A stretch of DNA of 7,587 nucleotides from Candidatus Parcubacteria bacterium (GTDB lineage Bacteria > Patescibacteriota > Patescibacteriia > Patescibacteriales > UBA12075). The DNA lies in contig JAGLNE010000040.1 of assembly GCA_023139655.1 (NCBI GenBank), forward strand, positions 1 through 7,587, read 5' to 3'. The translations under genes and the position numbers were made by a program. The notes beneath the pieces were generated by a model. That model had not been told where the DNA came from. It did no database searches and worked only from the letters and a program-made list of their open reading frames with translations. How positions within the stretch are numbered: position 1 is the first letter of the stretch; every line of letters begins with the position of its first letter. Shown one piece after another: positions 1 through 7,054 of the stretch.

Positions 1-1541
1 AAACAGAAAAAGAAGCAATTAAGCGCTTAACCCTGCCGCAAAGAGCCCGTATGGCCTGCGAAGATTTGGGGCCGACTTTTGTGAAGTTGGGACAAATTTT
101 AAGCACGCGTCCGGATTTGATATCACGAAAATTTACGGAAGAATTCAGTAAACTGCAAGATGAGGTTCCTGCCTTTGATTTTTCACAAGTAGAGGAACGG
201 ATCCAACAAGAGTTTGGCAAGCCAATTAATAATTTATTTGTTGAATTTAATAAAAGACCGGTAGCCGCCGCCTCACTAAGCCAGGTACATAAAGCCGAGT
301 TGGCTGATGGCCGTATTGTGGCAGTTAAAATTCAACGTCCGAATATCGCCGAGAAAATTAAAACCGATATATCTATTTTATTTGATATAGTTAAATTTCT
401 TGAAAAAAAGATTGTAAATGGTTATGTGTATCAGCCAATGGAAATAATTACCGAGTTTTCAAAAACTATAAAAAAAGAGTTGGATTTTATCAGCGAAGGA
501 CATAATATTGATAAATTCAGGACAAATTTTGAAAAAAATGAAACAGTTCATATTCCTAAAGTATATTGGGAATTAACAAGCTCTAAAATTTTAACTATGG
601 AATACATAGATGGAGTCAAAATTTCTGATATAGCCAGTTCGCGTGATCCTCAATTTGATAAAAAAATAATTTCCGCTCGTGGCGCGGATATAATACTCAA
701 ACAAATATTTGTAGACGGTTTTTTCCATGGCGACCCTCATCCCGGAAATATTTATGTGATGGAAAACAATATTATTGCTTTGCTTGATTTTGGCATGGTG
801 GGCAGGGTAGAGGAAGATACTATGTCCAATATGGCAAATTTGTTAATTGCCGCCATTGAAAGCAACGCGGATAAAATTATCAAAACATTAGAACAAATGG
901 ATATTATCACTCCCGAAATTGATTTAAAAGAATTAAAAATTGAAATTAAAGATTTTATTAATAAGTATTATGGCGTTCCATTAAAGCAACTGGAGATAGG
1001 CGTAATAATTGAAGAAATTTTAGGGATCATGATACATCATCAAATTAAAATACCAAGCGACTTGGCTTTGTTGGTTAAGGCATTGGTTACTATTGAGGGA
1101 GTAGGCAGAGATCTTGATCCTGATTTTGACATGGTGGCTCATACTAAACCATTTGCCAAAAAGCTGGTTAGCCAAAAATATTCGCCTTTTAATTTATGGA
1201 ATAAAGGCAGTGAAACCGCCAGAGAGCTATTTGATTTTTTACAAGTTTTCCCCAAAGAATTTTCATGGTTGATTAAAAGTTTAAGAAAAGGCGATTTTAA
1301 TATTAATTTTAAGCATAAAGGGTTGGAAAAATTAATTCTAGAAATAGACCGCGCCAGCAACAGATTATCCTTTAGCATGATTATCGCCGCTTTAATTGTC
1401 GGTTCTTCCCTGATTTTAACACAGCAAATAGGCCCTTATGTTTTTGGATATCCGGCTATTGGCATTACCGGCTATTTGTTGGCCAGTTTTTTTGGTATTT
1501 TTTTAATAATTTCTATTTTAAGGTCAGGAAGATGGAAATAA
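1..1541 (+). CDS. UbiB/AarF/ABC1-family atypical protein kinase (5' truncated)
   Basis: The frame is open from position 3 with no start before the edge, so the gene begins upstream. The ATG at 51 lies inside conserved sequence and is not the real start. Numbering from that Met, family landmarks appear in order: KLGQ (12-15, the KxGQ motif), the alanine-rich nucleotide loop AAAS (72-75), the VKIQRP lysine strand (K93), ELDF (143-146), the catalytic HGDPHPGN block (226-233) and the metal-binding DFG (246-248). Two C-terminal hydrophobic segments (about 440-458 and 467-489) followed by a basic end match the membrane anchor of UbiB proteins. With 512 codons visible, the full protein would reach the usual 530-560 residues. 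UbiB/COQ8 proteins are ATPase-like kinases that support quinone synthesis or lipid distribution. No quinone gene is visible here, so the substrate is unknown. The gene is followed 13 nt later by the glycosyltransferase and probably shares its transcript. All key residues are intact. Confidence 0.95.
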   Translation, partial: TEKEAIKRLTLPQRARMACEDLGPTFVKLGQILSTRPDLISRKFTEEFSKLQDEVPAFDFSQVEERIQQEFGKPINNLFVEFNKRPVAAASLSQVHKAELADGRIVAVKIQRPNIAEKIKTDISILFDIVKFLEKKIVNGYVYQPMEIITEFSKTIKKELDFISEGHNIDKFRTNFEKNETVHIPKVYWELTSSKILTMEYIDGVKISDIASSRDPQFDKKIISARGADIILKQIFVDGFFHGDPHPGNIYVMENNIIALLDFGMVGRVEEDTMSNMANLLIAAIESNADKIIKTLEQMDIITPEIDLKELKIEIKDFINKYYGVPLKQLEIGVIIEEILGIMIHHQIKIPSDLALLVKALVTIEGVGRDLDPDFDMVAHTKPFAKKLVSQKYSPFNLWNKGSETARELFDFLQVFPKEFSWLIKSLRKGDFNINFKHKGLEKLILEIDRASNRLSFSMIIAALIVGSSLILTQQIGPYVFGYPAIGITGYLLASFFGIFLIISILRSGRWK

Positions 1542-1554
1542 AACTATTTAGATT

Positions 1555-2232
1555 ATGAAAACAACAGCTATATTGCCTATTTTTAATGAGGAAAAAACCG
1601 TTACTAAGGTGTTGTCTGTTTTGCTTGAATCTAGTTTGCTTGATGAAGTTATTGTAGTAGATGATGCCTCCACGGATGATAGTTTTAATATTATAAAGAG
1701 GTTTCAGTCAGATAAATTAAAAATAATTCATTTAGAAAAGAATTTAGGAAAGAGCGGAGCAGTAAAAATCGCAGTTAAAAGTACCATGGCGGATATATTA
1801 TTTTTTTGTGATGGTGATCTCCATAATTTTTCTGTTGAACATATAAAAAAGCTTTTAAAACCACTGCAAAAAGACAAGTATTTTATGACCGTTGGAATTA
1901 GAGATAGAGGAATATTGCATAATATTTTTGTTAAAAAATTTGGTCCTTTAATTACTGGCGAAAGAGCATTGCCTTGTGAAGTATTTGAAAAAGCCATGAA
2001 TCATCCTTTAATGAAAGGATATGCCATGGAGTTGGTATTAAATGATTATTGTATAAAAAATAATATTTTTATTAAAAGAATGATTTTAAATGGAGTTAAG
2101 CAAACGAATAAACCGTATAAATATAAGAATAAAGTCAAGGGAATGGGTCTTCTTGCAAAACAGACTATCAGTTTGGGGATAGTCTATACAATGCTTAAAA
2201 TATTTTATGCAAAATATAATGCAAAGGCCTAA
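1555..2232 (+). CDS. Family 2 glycosyltransferase, DPM1/GpgS-like
   Basis: A 225-residue GT-A fold glycosyltransferase, expected to transfer a sugar from a nucleotide donor to a lipid phosphate or small acceptor at the inner face of the membrane. Visible motifs are the N-terminal PIFNEE (8-13), VVDDASTD (34-41) with the nucleotide-binding aspartates, NLGKSGAV (63-70), the metal-binding DGD (86-88) and GERALP (135-140), in the place of the G-x-RAL block of polyprenyl-phosphate glycosyltransferases. There is no strong transmembrane anchor. A hydrophobic/basic C-terminal stretch (about 198-220) could sit on the membrane surface. The length matches single-domain DPM1-type enzymes. The start is 13 nt after the kinase stop with only a weak purine-rich upstream stretch and no clear ribosome site. 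Its 3' end overlaps the patatin gene. GC is very low (8 of 60 bases at 2041-2100). Donor and acceptor cannot be told from sequence; glucosyl-3-phosphoglycerate synthase is an alternative. Confidence 0.88.
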   Translation: MKTTAILPIFNEEKTVTKVLSVLLESSLLDEVIVVDDASTDDSFNIIKRFQSDKLKIIHLEKNLGKSGAVKIAVKSTMADILFFCDGDLHNFSVEHIKKLLKPLQKDKYFMTVGIRDRGILHNIFVKKFGPLITGERALPCEVFEKAMNHPLMKGYAMELVLNDYCIKNNIFIKRMILNGVKQTNKPYKYKNKVKGMGLLAKQTISLGIVYTMLKIFYAKYNAKA

Positions 2233-3025
2233 AATCGCTTTATCTCTTGGCGGCGGCGGAGCTAAAACATTCGCTCACCTGGGAGTGCTTGATGCTTTTA
2301 AAAAACACAATATTCCAATAGATTTTTTAGTAACTTGCTCAGCCGCTTCAGTGATTGGTGTTTTATATAATTCCGGAATTTCCAGTGAGGAAATTAAAAA
2401 AGAATTTAAGAGAAAAAGAAAATGGTTCTATATTGCCAGGCGCTCTATTTTTAAGCGAGTGCTTGAAAAGTTTATTAAGCAAAAAAAGATCATTGATATA
2501 AAAGATTTAAAAATTCCAATGTCAATAATAACCGTGGATTTGAAAACTGGGGAAGAGATTGTTTTTGAAAAAGGCAGCCCGCTTTTAATCCCGTTGGGAT
2601 CGAGCGCTTTTCCTGGAATTTGGCAGCCGATTAAATATAAAAATTATGAGTTGATTGACGGCGGGGTTTTAAATCCCGACCCGGCTAATGTCGCCAGAAA
2701 GAAAGTTGGTCTTGATGGCCTGGTAATTAGTGTTACCTTAAAGATGGAATTCACGGAAGAAAGCGCCAAGGGCCGCTTTAATACAGTTTTAAAATCTCTT
2801 TATCTTCTGTCTTTGAAATATAGGAATAGAATTATTGAGAGTAATTCCGATATTACAATAACTCCTTCCAATGGATTAAAAATCAATTTTCGTGATTGGC
2901 GGGAGACTTTTTTTGGATATTTTAGCAATAGTAAAATTGAAAGGCATTATCAAAAAGGATTTGAAGAAGCGGAAAGAAAAATTATTAAAATAAAAGAATT
3001 AATTAACTATAAAAAGATATATTAA
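2207..3025 (+). CDS. Patatin-like phospholipase (RssA-type) with atypical nucleophile elbow
   Basis: A patatin-family acyl hydrolase of 272 residues, expected to use a Ser-Asp dyad to cleave fatty-acyl chains from membrane lipids. Seen in order: the oxyanion-hole loop GGGGAK (15-20), the nucleophile region VTCSAASVIGVLYNSG (42-57), the GSSAFPGIWQPI strand (131-142) and the DGG of the dyad (D151-G153). The family nucleophile elbow is GxSxG, typically GTSAG. Here it aligns as T-C-S45-A-A, keeping the serine but replacing both glycines. The rest of the fold and the dyad aspartate look intact, so activity may be altered rather than lost. No signal peptide or membrane segment is seen, so it is probably cytosolic and membrane-associated. 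The gene overlaps the glycosyltransferase by 26 nt, which suggests translational coupling. A second ATG at 2219 would give MQRPKIALSLGGGG, closer to the normal patatin N-terminus. Neither start has a Shine-Dalgarno, so 2219 is equally plausible. Confidence 0.9.
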   Translation: MQNIMQRPKIALSLGGGGAKTFAHLGVLDAFKKHNIPIDFLVTCSAASVIGVLYNSGISSEEIKKEFKRKRKWFYIARRSIFKRVLEKFIKQKKIIDIKDLKIPMSIITVDLKTGEEIVFEKGSPLLIPLGSSAFPGIWQPIKYKNYELIDGGVLNPDPANVARKKVGLDGLVISVTLKMEFTEESAKGRFNTVLKSLYLLSLKYRNRIIESNSDITITPSNGLKINFRDWRETFFGYFSNSKIERHYQKGFEEAERKIIKIKELINYKKIY

Positions 3026-4861
3026 ATGAAAATCAATAAGAAAAGTTTAATTTTTATAATTCCCGGCATTTTAATTATAACAATTGGAATTGTTGGTTAT
3101 TGTTTTGCTGACGGTAATAATATAATTCGTAATGGCAATCATTCGTATGAATATGTTGTCGTGCAAAAAGGAAGTGTGAAGCAATTGGTTACCGCGGACG
3201 GTTCGGTGGTAGCTGATTCAGAAATTGAATTAAAATATCAAACCAGCGGTCGTCTTGCTAAAATTAACCATGAAGTTGGGCAGGAGATTAAAAAAAATGA
3301 TATTTTGGCTGAATTGGATTCGCGTGATCAGGAGATCAGAGTTAAACAGGCTCAGGCCAGCCTGGCTCAAGCACGAGCCAATCTTAATTTAAAGTTAGCC
3401 GGTGTCAGCGGAGAAGATATACAGGTTTATCAAACGGTCGTGCGCAACGCTGAAACGAATTTAATTAAAACTAAAGAAAGCGTGAATAAAGATATTGCTA
3501 ATGCCGAGGCTCAAATTAATATAGCTGAAACCGCTTTAGTAAATGCTTTACAAAGATTGAAAGACGCACAGTCGCAAGCTGATATCAGTATTAATAACGC
3601 CTTGGGGAATGCTTTAAGGGTTATGGATTCAGTTTTGCTTACTGCCCAAAATTCTCTTGATTGTGTAAAAGATACTATGGATGACGACGACCTGGATGAT
3701 ACTTTAAGCGTTAAAGACCCTCAGTATAAAAGCCAGACAAGCAGTAATTACAATCAAGCTATAATTGCTTATAGTTTGGCAGTTAGCGATGTTGCGATCG
3801 CCAAGGATGATCCCACTGAAGTAAATATAGATATGGCCTTAAACCAGTTAAAAAATAATCTTACGCAAGTTTATAGTGCTTTGGATAGTTTATATAGCGC
3901 GCTGTATGCGACAATTACTCACTCAGATTTATCTCAAGCAGAATTAGATATTTTTAAAGCAGCGGTTAGCACTGCTCAATCAAATGTTAACACTTCTTTG
4001 ACAAGCGTAAACACGGAAATGCAAACTATTTCTTCTGTAAAAGTGGCTAATCAGGCTAATCTAAATACAGCACAAGCCTCAGTTGATACTGCTCAAGCCG
4101 GCTTGGATTCAGCCGAAGCAAATTTATTAGCTGTCCAGGCGAAGGCTGATTCGCAAATTTCCCTATCTGAAAGTGCGCTGCAAACCGCTCAAGATAAGTT
4201 AATTTTAATACAAGCCAAGCCTCGCAATGTTGATGTGGCTAGCTTGAATGCATTGGTGCGTCAAGCCCTAGCATCGCTGGAATTAGCCAAAGAAGAATTA
4301 AAAAAAACCAAACTTACTGCTCCAAGTGATGGAATTATAACTAAAATTGATGGAGAAATCGGTGAAAATATTAGTGTTGCCAATATTTTCATTACTATGA
4401 TCTCACCACAGACGCAAATCAAAGCTAATGTTCCTGAAATTGATATAGCTAAGGTCAAAATAAATAATTCTGTTAAAATAACTCTTGATGCTTATGGCGA
4501 CAGAGTATTTTCCGGTAAAATTATTTCTATTGAGCCGGCAGAAACGGTGGTGCAGGGAGTTATTTATTATCAAGTAAAAGTAGTTTTTACGGAAGTTGCT
4601 GAAAATATTACTGATGTTAATGTTATGCCGGGTATGACAGCTGACCTTAATATTTTAACAGCAAAAAAAGATAATGTTTTAATTTTACCAATCGGAAGTA
4701 TAAAAGAAGATGGTAATGGTAAAAAATATGTTCAAATTCATAAAAACGGCAAAAACGGCAAGATATTTGAGTTGGAAATAGAAACAGGCCTGGCCGGAAA
4801 AGAAAATATTGAGATTATTAAAGGATTAACTGAAAATGACAAAGTAATAAGTTTCGAATAA
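3026..4861 (+). CDS. HlyD/MacA-type membrane-fusion (periplasmic adaptor) protein, long helical form
   Basis: Adaptor subunit of an ABC exporter, 611 residues against about 370-400 for MacA. Layout: an uncleaved signal anchor (about 8-27; C26 is preceded by Tyr, so no lipobox); first half of the lipoyl/barrel-sandwich domain (about 60-98, with SGRLAKI and VGQEI); Ala/Gln-rich helix (about 102-190); a separate helical middle section (about 190-335) containing the acidic patch DTMDDDDLDD (216-225); returning Ala/Gln-rich helix (about 340-428); second lipoyl half (LTAPSDGIITKIDGEIGE, 430-447); beta-barrel (about 462-545, ending VMPGMTADL); and a membrane-proximal domain to the C-terminus. Register-like repeats GVSGEDIQ (126-133) and PRNVDVAS (399-406) mark symmetric points on the two helices. 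The ATG directly follows the patatin stop with no spacer, implying coupled translation. The permease and ATPase next to it are its evident partners. The protein lies mostly outside the membrane. The middle section is not one I can name. Confidence 0.93.
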   Translation: MKINKKSLIFIIPGILIITIGIVGYCFADGNNIIRNGNHSYEYVVVQKGSVKQLVTADGSVVADSEIELKYQTSGRLAKINHEVGQEIKKNDILAELDSRDQEIRVKQAQASLAQARANLNLKLAGVSGEDIQVYQTVVRNAETNLIKTKESVNKDIANAEAQINIAETALVNALQRLKDAQSQADISINNALGNALRVMDSVLLTAQNSLDCVKDTMDDDDLDDTLSVKDPQYKSQTSSNYNQAIIAYSLAVSDVAIAKDDPTEVNIDMALNQLKNNLTQVYSALDSLYSALYATITHSDLSQAELDIFKAAVSTAQSNVNTSLTSVNTEMQTISSVKVANQANLNTAQASVDTAQAGLDSAEANLLAVQAKADSQISLSESALQTAQDKLILIQAKPRNVDVASLNALVRQALASLELAKEELKKTKLTAPSDGIITKIDGEIGENISVANIFITMISPQTQIKANVPEIDIAKVKINNSVKITLDAYGDRVFSGKIISIEPAETVVQGVIYYQVKVVFTEVAENITDVNVMPGMTADLNILTAKKDNVLILPIGSIKEDGNGKKYVQIHKNGKNGKIFELEIETGLAGKENIEIIKGLTENDKVISFE

Positions 4862-4885
4862 AAAATATCAAGATTTTTTTAATCT

Positions 4886-6112
4886 ATGTTTGATAATATA
4901 AAAATTTCAATTTTTTTAGCATATAAATCTATTACTAGAGGTAATAAAGGTACTTTATTTTTAACCATCTTTATTATGACTCTGGCTTTTGTGAATTTGA
5001 TTTTTATTTCTTCTATTTTTCAAGGAATGGTTCTCGCGGTTAATGAACAGTCTATTGATACTCTTTATGCAAATATTGTGATTGAGCCGGAGAAGGATGA
5101 ATCATACATTAAGCAAGTTAAAGCCAAACAGTCTTTAATAAATTCTATCCCGGGAGTATTGGGCAATTCAGCCCATTATATTATTGGCGCATTATTTAGT
5201 TATGATGAATATAGTGACGGCAAAGATGTAAGAAGCGGAAGTTGGCTGGTAAAATCCATTAATGTGGCAGACGAAAAACAGGTGACTAATATACACCAAA
5301 CATTATTAAGCGGTGAATATTTAGAAAAGAATGACCGTGATAAAATCATTTTGGGAAATGAAATTTCCGGAGGCTATGATGCTGTTCTTGAGCATCAGTC
5401 TTTGGGAGGAGTAAAAGCGGGAGATGATATAAAAATTATTTACAGCAACGGGATTCAAAGAAAATATACAGTGAAGGGTATATTTAAGACCAAGATGCCG
5501 ATTGCCGATATGATTGCTTTTGTAACAGAAAAAGAAATGGAATCTGTTTTGGGTTTGCACAACGGAGCATCGGAAATAATAATTAAAACTAAGCAGACAG
5601 GCGGGGAGGATAAATATATCAAAGAGCTGAAAAAAATTGGGTTTAACAAAGAAGAAATTCGCGCTTGGCCGGAATATATGGGCATGATGATGAGTGTAAC
5701 CGAGAGTTTTAATATGATTGAATTTATTTTAGTGATGATTGGTTTATCGGTAGCGGCGGTTACTATTTTTATTGTAATTTTTGTTAGCGTGGTTAATCGC
5801 CGCAGACAAATCGGCATATTAAAAGCTATTGGCATAGAGGAGCAAACTATTGTTTTTTCCTATGTTTTGCAAGCTTTATTTTATGCTGTTTGGGGAGTGG
5901 GCCTGGGATTAATGTTAATGTTTTTTTTGATCATACCTTATTTTATTAAATATCCATTTGATTTTCCAATTGGATATGTTAGCCTGAGTGTTACTCAATT
6001 TGATTTAGTACTGAGCAGCGCCGGTTTGATCATATCATCCGTTGTTGGCGGCTTTATTCCCTCATGGCGGGGCGCCAGGGAAAGCATACTTAATGCCATT
6101 TGGGGATCGTAA
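4886..6112 (+). CDS. MacB/FtsX-type ABC transporter permease
   Basis: Permease of 408 residues with the classic MacB/LolC/FtsX topology: a short cytosolic N-terminus, transmembrane segment 1 (about 22-46), a large extracytoplasmic MacB-PCD-like domain (about 48-275), then three transmembrane segments (about 277-301, 323-352 and 374-392). After segment 2 the motif NRRRQIGILKAIGI (304-317) is the conserved cytosolic coupling region of the FtsX domain, and the end PSWRGARESILNAIWG (392-407) matches the family C-terminal block. Members couple ATP hydrolysis in the cytosol to movement of the outside domain and do not always carry substrate through the membrane. It follows the adaptor by 24 nt. A small AT-rich hairpin (4871-4885) touches the start codon and no ribosome site is visible. 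The ATPase follows 7 nt after its stop. The substrate could be a peptide, lipid or lipoprotein, and the sequence does not say which. Confidence 0.94.
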   Translation: MFDNIKISIFLAYKSITRGNKGTLFLTIFIMTLAFVNLIFISSIFQGMVLAVNEQSIDTLYANIVIEPEKDESYIKQVKAKQSLINSIPGVLGNSAHYIIGALFSYDEYSDGKDVRSGSWLVKSINVADEKQVTNIHQTLLSGEYLEKNDRDKIILGNEISGGYDAVLEHQSLGGVKAGDDIKIIYSNGIQRKYTVKGIFKTKMPIADMIAFVTEKEMESVLGLHNGASEIIIKTKQTGGEDKYIKELKKIGFNKEEIRAWPEYMGMMMSVTESFNMIEFILVMIGLSVAAVTIFIVIFVSVVNRRRQIGILKAIGIEEQTIVFSYVLQALFYAVWGVGLGLMLMFFLIIPYFIKYPFDFPIGYVSLSVTQFDLVLSSAGLIISSVVGGFIPSWRGARESILNAIWGS

Positions 6113-6119
6113 TAATTTT

Positions 6120-6806
6120 ATGATAATTAAAATAAAAAATTTAAAAAGAGTATACGAGGGTAGAGTCCCGACACAGGCTCTCAAGGGTGTTGATATTGAG
6201 ATTGAAAAAGGTGAATTTGTGGCTATTATGGGGCGAAGCGGTTCAGGAAAATCAACTCTGCTTCATCAGCTGGGATTATTAGACGATCCTACCTTTGGTG
6301 AAATTATTATTGACGGGGTTGATGTTTTGGGCTTAACCAGCCGTCAACAAACTCATTTTAGATTAACAAAGCTGGGTTATGTTTTCCAGGAATACGCGCT
6401 TTTACCGGAACTTACCGCCCTAGAGTCAGTTTATCTTCCTTTAATGAAACAGGGGATAAAAAAAGTAGAGTATATAAAAAGGGCAACAGACGTACTTGCA
6501 AAAGTCGGACTTGAAGAACGCCTGCATCATTTACCGCGTGAGCTTTCCGGAGGAGAGCAACAAAGAGTGGCTATCGCCAGAGCGATAGTCAATAATCCAA
6601 AAATTTTATTTGCGGACGAGCCTTGCGCCAATCTGGATAGTGAATCGTCAGAAACAGTTTTAAAACTTTTTCAAAAATTAAATAAAGAGCTTGGCCAGAC
6701 TATTGTTATGGTCACGCATGAACCGGAGGATAAAAAATATGTCGAGAGAGTTATTTCATTAAAAGATGGGTTGATAGACAGGGAAGGAGAAAAGATTAGA
6801 AATTAA
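6120..6806 (+). CDS. ABC transporter ATP-binding protein, MacB/LolD-type
   Basis: Nucleotide-binding subunit of 228 residues, the usual size for LolD/FtsE/MacB-ATPase proteins. All motifs are intact: Walker A GRSGSGKST (38-46), Q-loop Q90 in YVFQEYALLP, signature LSGGEQQR (142-149), Walker B ILFADEP (162-168, catalytic E167), D-loop ANLD (170-173) and switch histidine H200 in VTHEP. The linker after the Q-loop and the motif ADEPCANLDS fit the exporter/mechanotransmission subclass. I chose the ATG at 6120, which gives MIIKIKNLKRVYEG, the standard N-terminus. An in-frame ATG at 6042 would add 26 residues read from inside the permease gene and not resembling the family, so it is rejected. The gene starts 7 nt after the permease stop without a clear Shine-Dalgarno, so it probably depends on translation of the permease. 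It is the last gene of the operon and is followed by a 115-nt tail and a strong terminator. Confidence 0.95.
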   Translation: MIIKIKNLKRVYEGRVPTQALKGVDIEIEKGEFVAIMGRSGSGKSTLLHQLGLLDDPTFGEIIIDGVDVLGLTSRQQTHFRLTKLGYVFQEYALLPELTALESVYLPLMKQGIKKVEYIKRATDVLAKVGLEERLHHLPRELSGGEQQRVAIARAIVNNPKILFADEPCANLDSESSETVLKLFQKLNKELGQTIVMVTHEPEDKKYVERVISLKDGLIDREGEKIRN

Positions 6807-6921
6807 TTTATTAGGCGACTGGTAGATTGACCTCAGTTTTAGATAGTACTGGTAAAATTATCAGTTCTGTCGTATTCTTAAAAGAGTTTCTAACCTGTTC
6901 CACGAACCCGTGCGAAGAAGG
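6807..6921 (+). other. Non-coding 3' region of the operon with small hairpins
   Basis: No start-bearing gene is visible between the ATPase stop and the terminator. The stretch has several local foldbacks: ACTGGTA paired with TATCAGT around an AAAT loop (6848-6865, 7 bp with one G-U), CACG/CGTG around AACC (6901-6912), and an outer GCGAC/GTCGT pairing (6815-6819 with 6869-6873, one G-U) that would enclose the first hairpin. ACTGGTA occurs twice (6818-6824 and 6848-6854). This could be the structured 3' end of the operon mRNA or a small RNA ending at the 6922-6963 terminator. It does not match tRNA, tmRNA or SRP RNA landmarks. No convincing promoter of its own was found. Confidence 0.4.
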
Positions 6922-6963
6922 AAAACAAAAACTACCCCGATTAACCGGGGTAGTTTTTGTTTT
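6922..6963 (+). terminator. Strong Rho-independent terminator, perfect 18-bp stem
   Basis: Arms 6922-6939 and 6946-6963 are exact inverse complements, with a 6-nt ATTAAC loop. The core CTACCCCG/CGGGGTAG is GC-rich, and the outer part is an A-rich 5' arm facing a T-rich 3' arm (TTTTTGTTTT). It lies 115 nt after the ATPase stop and ends the six-gene operon. The symmetric A/T flanks mean it could also stop transcription coming from the other strand. Confidence 0.93.
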
Positions 6964-6967
6964 GGCT

Positions 6968-6990
6968 TATAATATGCTATAATATAAGCA
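6968..6990 (+). promoter_or_regulatory. Tandem TATAAT boxes, second an extended -10 promoter
   Basis: Two exact TATAAT hexamers lie at 6968-6973 and 6978-6983. The second is preceded by TGC, giving the extended -10 form TGCTATAAT, which can work without a good -35. No consensus -35 is seen; the upstream bases belong to the T-rich arm of the terminator. The predicted start is near 6990. The boxes sit within a GCTTATA/TATAAGC inverted repeat (6965-6971 and 6983-6989). It would drive the secreted-protein gene at 7055, or a short RNA ending at the hairpin 7012-7039. Confidence 0.65.
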
Positions 6991-6999
6991 TGTTTAGAA

Positions 7000-7013
7000 T
7001 TAATTGCAATTAA
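7000..7013. repeat. 14-bp perfect palindrome TTAATTGCAATTAA
   Basis: The sequence equals its own reverse complement. It lies about 10 nt after the predicted transcription start, a position where an operator for a dimeric repressor could block the promoter. Its last two bases are also the first of the following hairpin. AT-rich palindromes arise readily by chance in such DNA, so a binding role is only a possibility. Confidence 0.35.
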
Positions 7014-7041
7014 AAAAGAAGGCTAAGGCTTTCTTTTTTTT
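7012..7041 (+). terminator. Terminator- or attenuator-like hairpin in the leader of the secreted-protein gene
   Basis: Bases 7012-7023 pair with 7028-7039 (12 pairs, one G-U) around a TAAG loop, and the 3' arm continues in an eight-T run (7034-7041). The upper stem is GGC/GCT and the lower stem is almost all A-T. It lies after the predicted promoter and 13 nt before the ATG at 7055, so transcripts from that promoter must read through it to express the gene. It may act as an attenuator, end a roughly 50-nt RNA, or stop transcription from the opposite strand. Confidence 0.6.
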
Positions 7042-7054
7042 GTTATTTAAAATT

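Noticed and set aside
3089..3106. Lipoprotein signal at C26 of the adaptor
   Set aside because: The residue before the cysteine is Tyr and not Gly/Ala/Ser, so a lipobox is not supported; an uncleaved anchor fits better.
5321..5835. Minus-strand frames inside the permease gene
   Set aside because: They lie opposite a well-supported permease, have low-complexity composition and show no family motif.
6042..6119. N-terminal extension of the ABC ATPase from an upstream in-frame ATG
   Set aside because: The extra 26 residues are read from inside the permease gene, do not resemble the family, and the ATG at 6120 gives a normal N-terminus.
1..6806. Recoded TGA, as in Gracilibacteria or Absconditabacteria
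   Set aside because: No in-frame TGA occurs in the six genes and all complete ones end in TAA, so there is no evidence for recoding.
6815..6982. Frame open for about 55 codons after the ATPase gene
   Set aside because: It has no ATG near its beginning, no recognisable family, and runs through both arms of the terminator, so it is probably chance openness.
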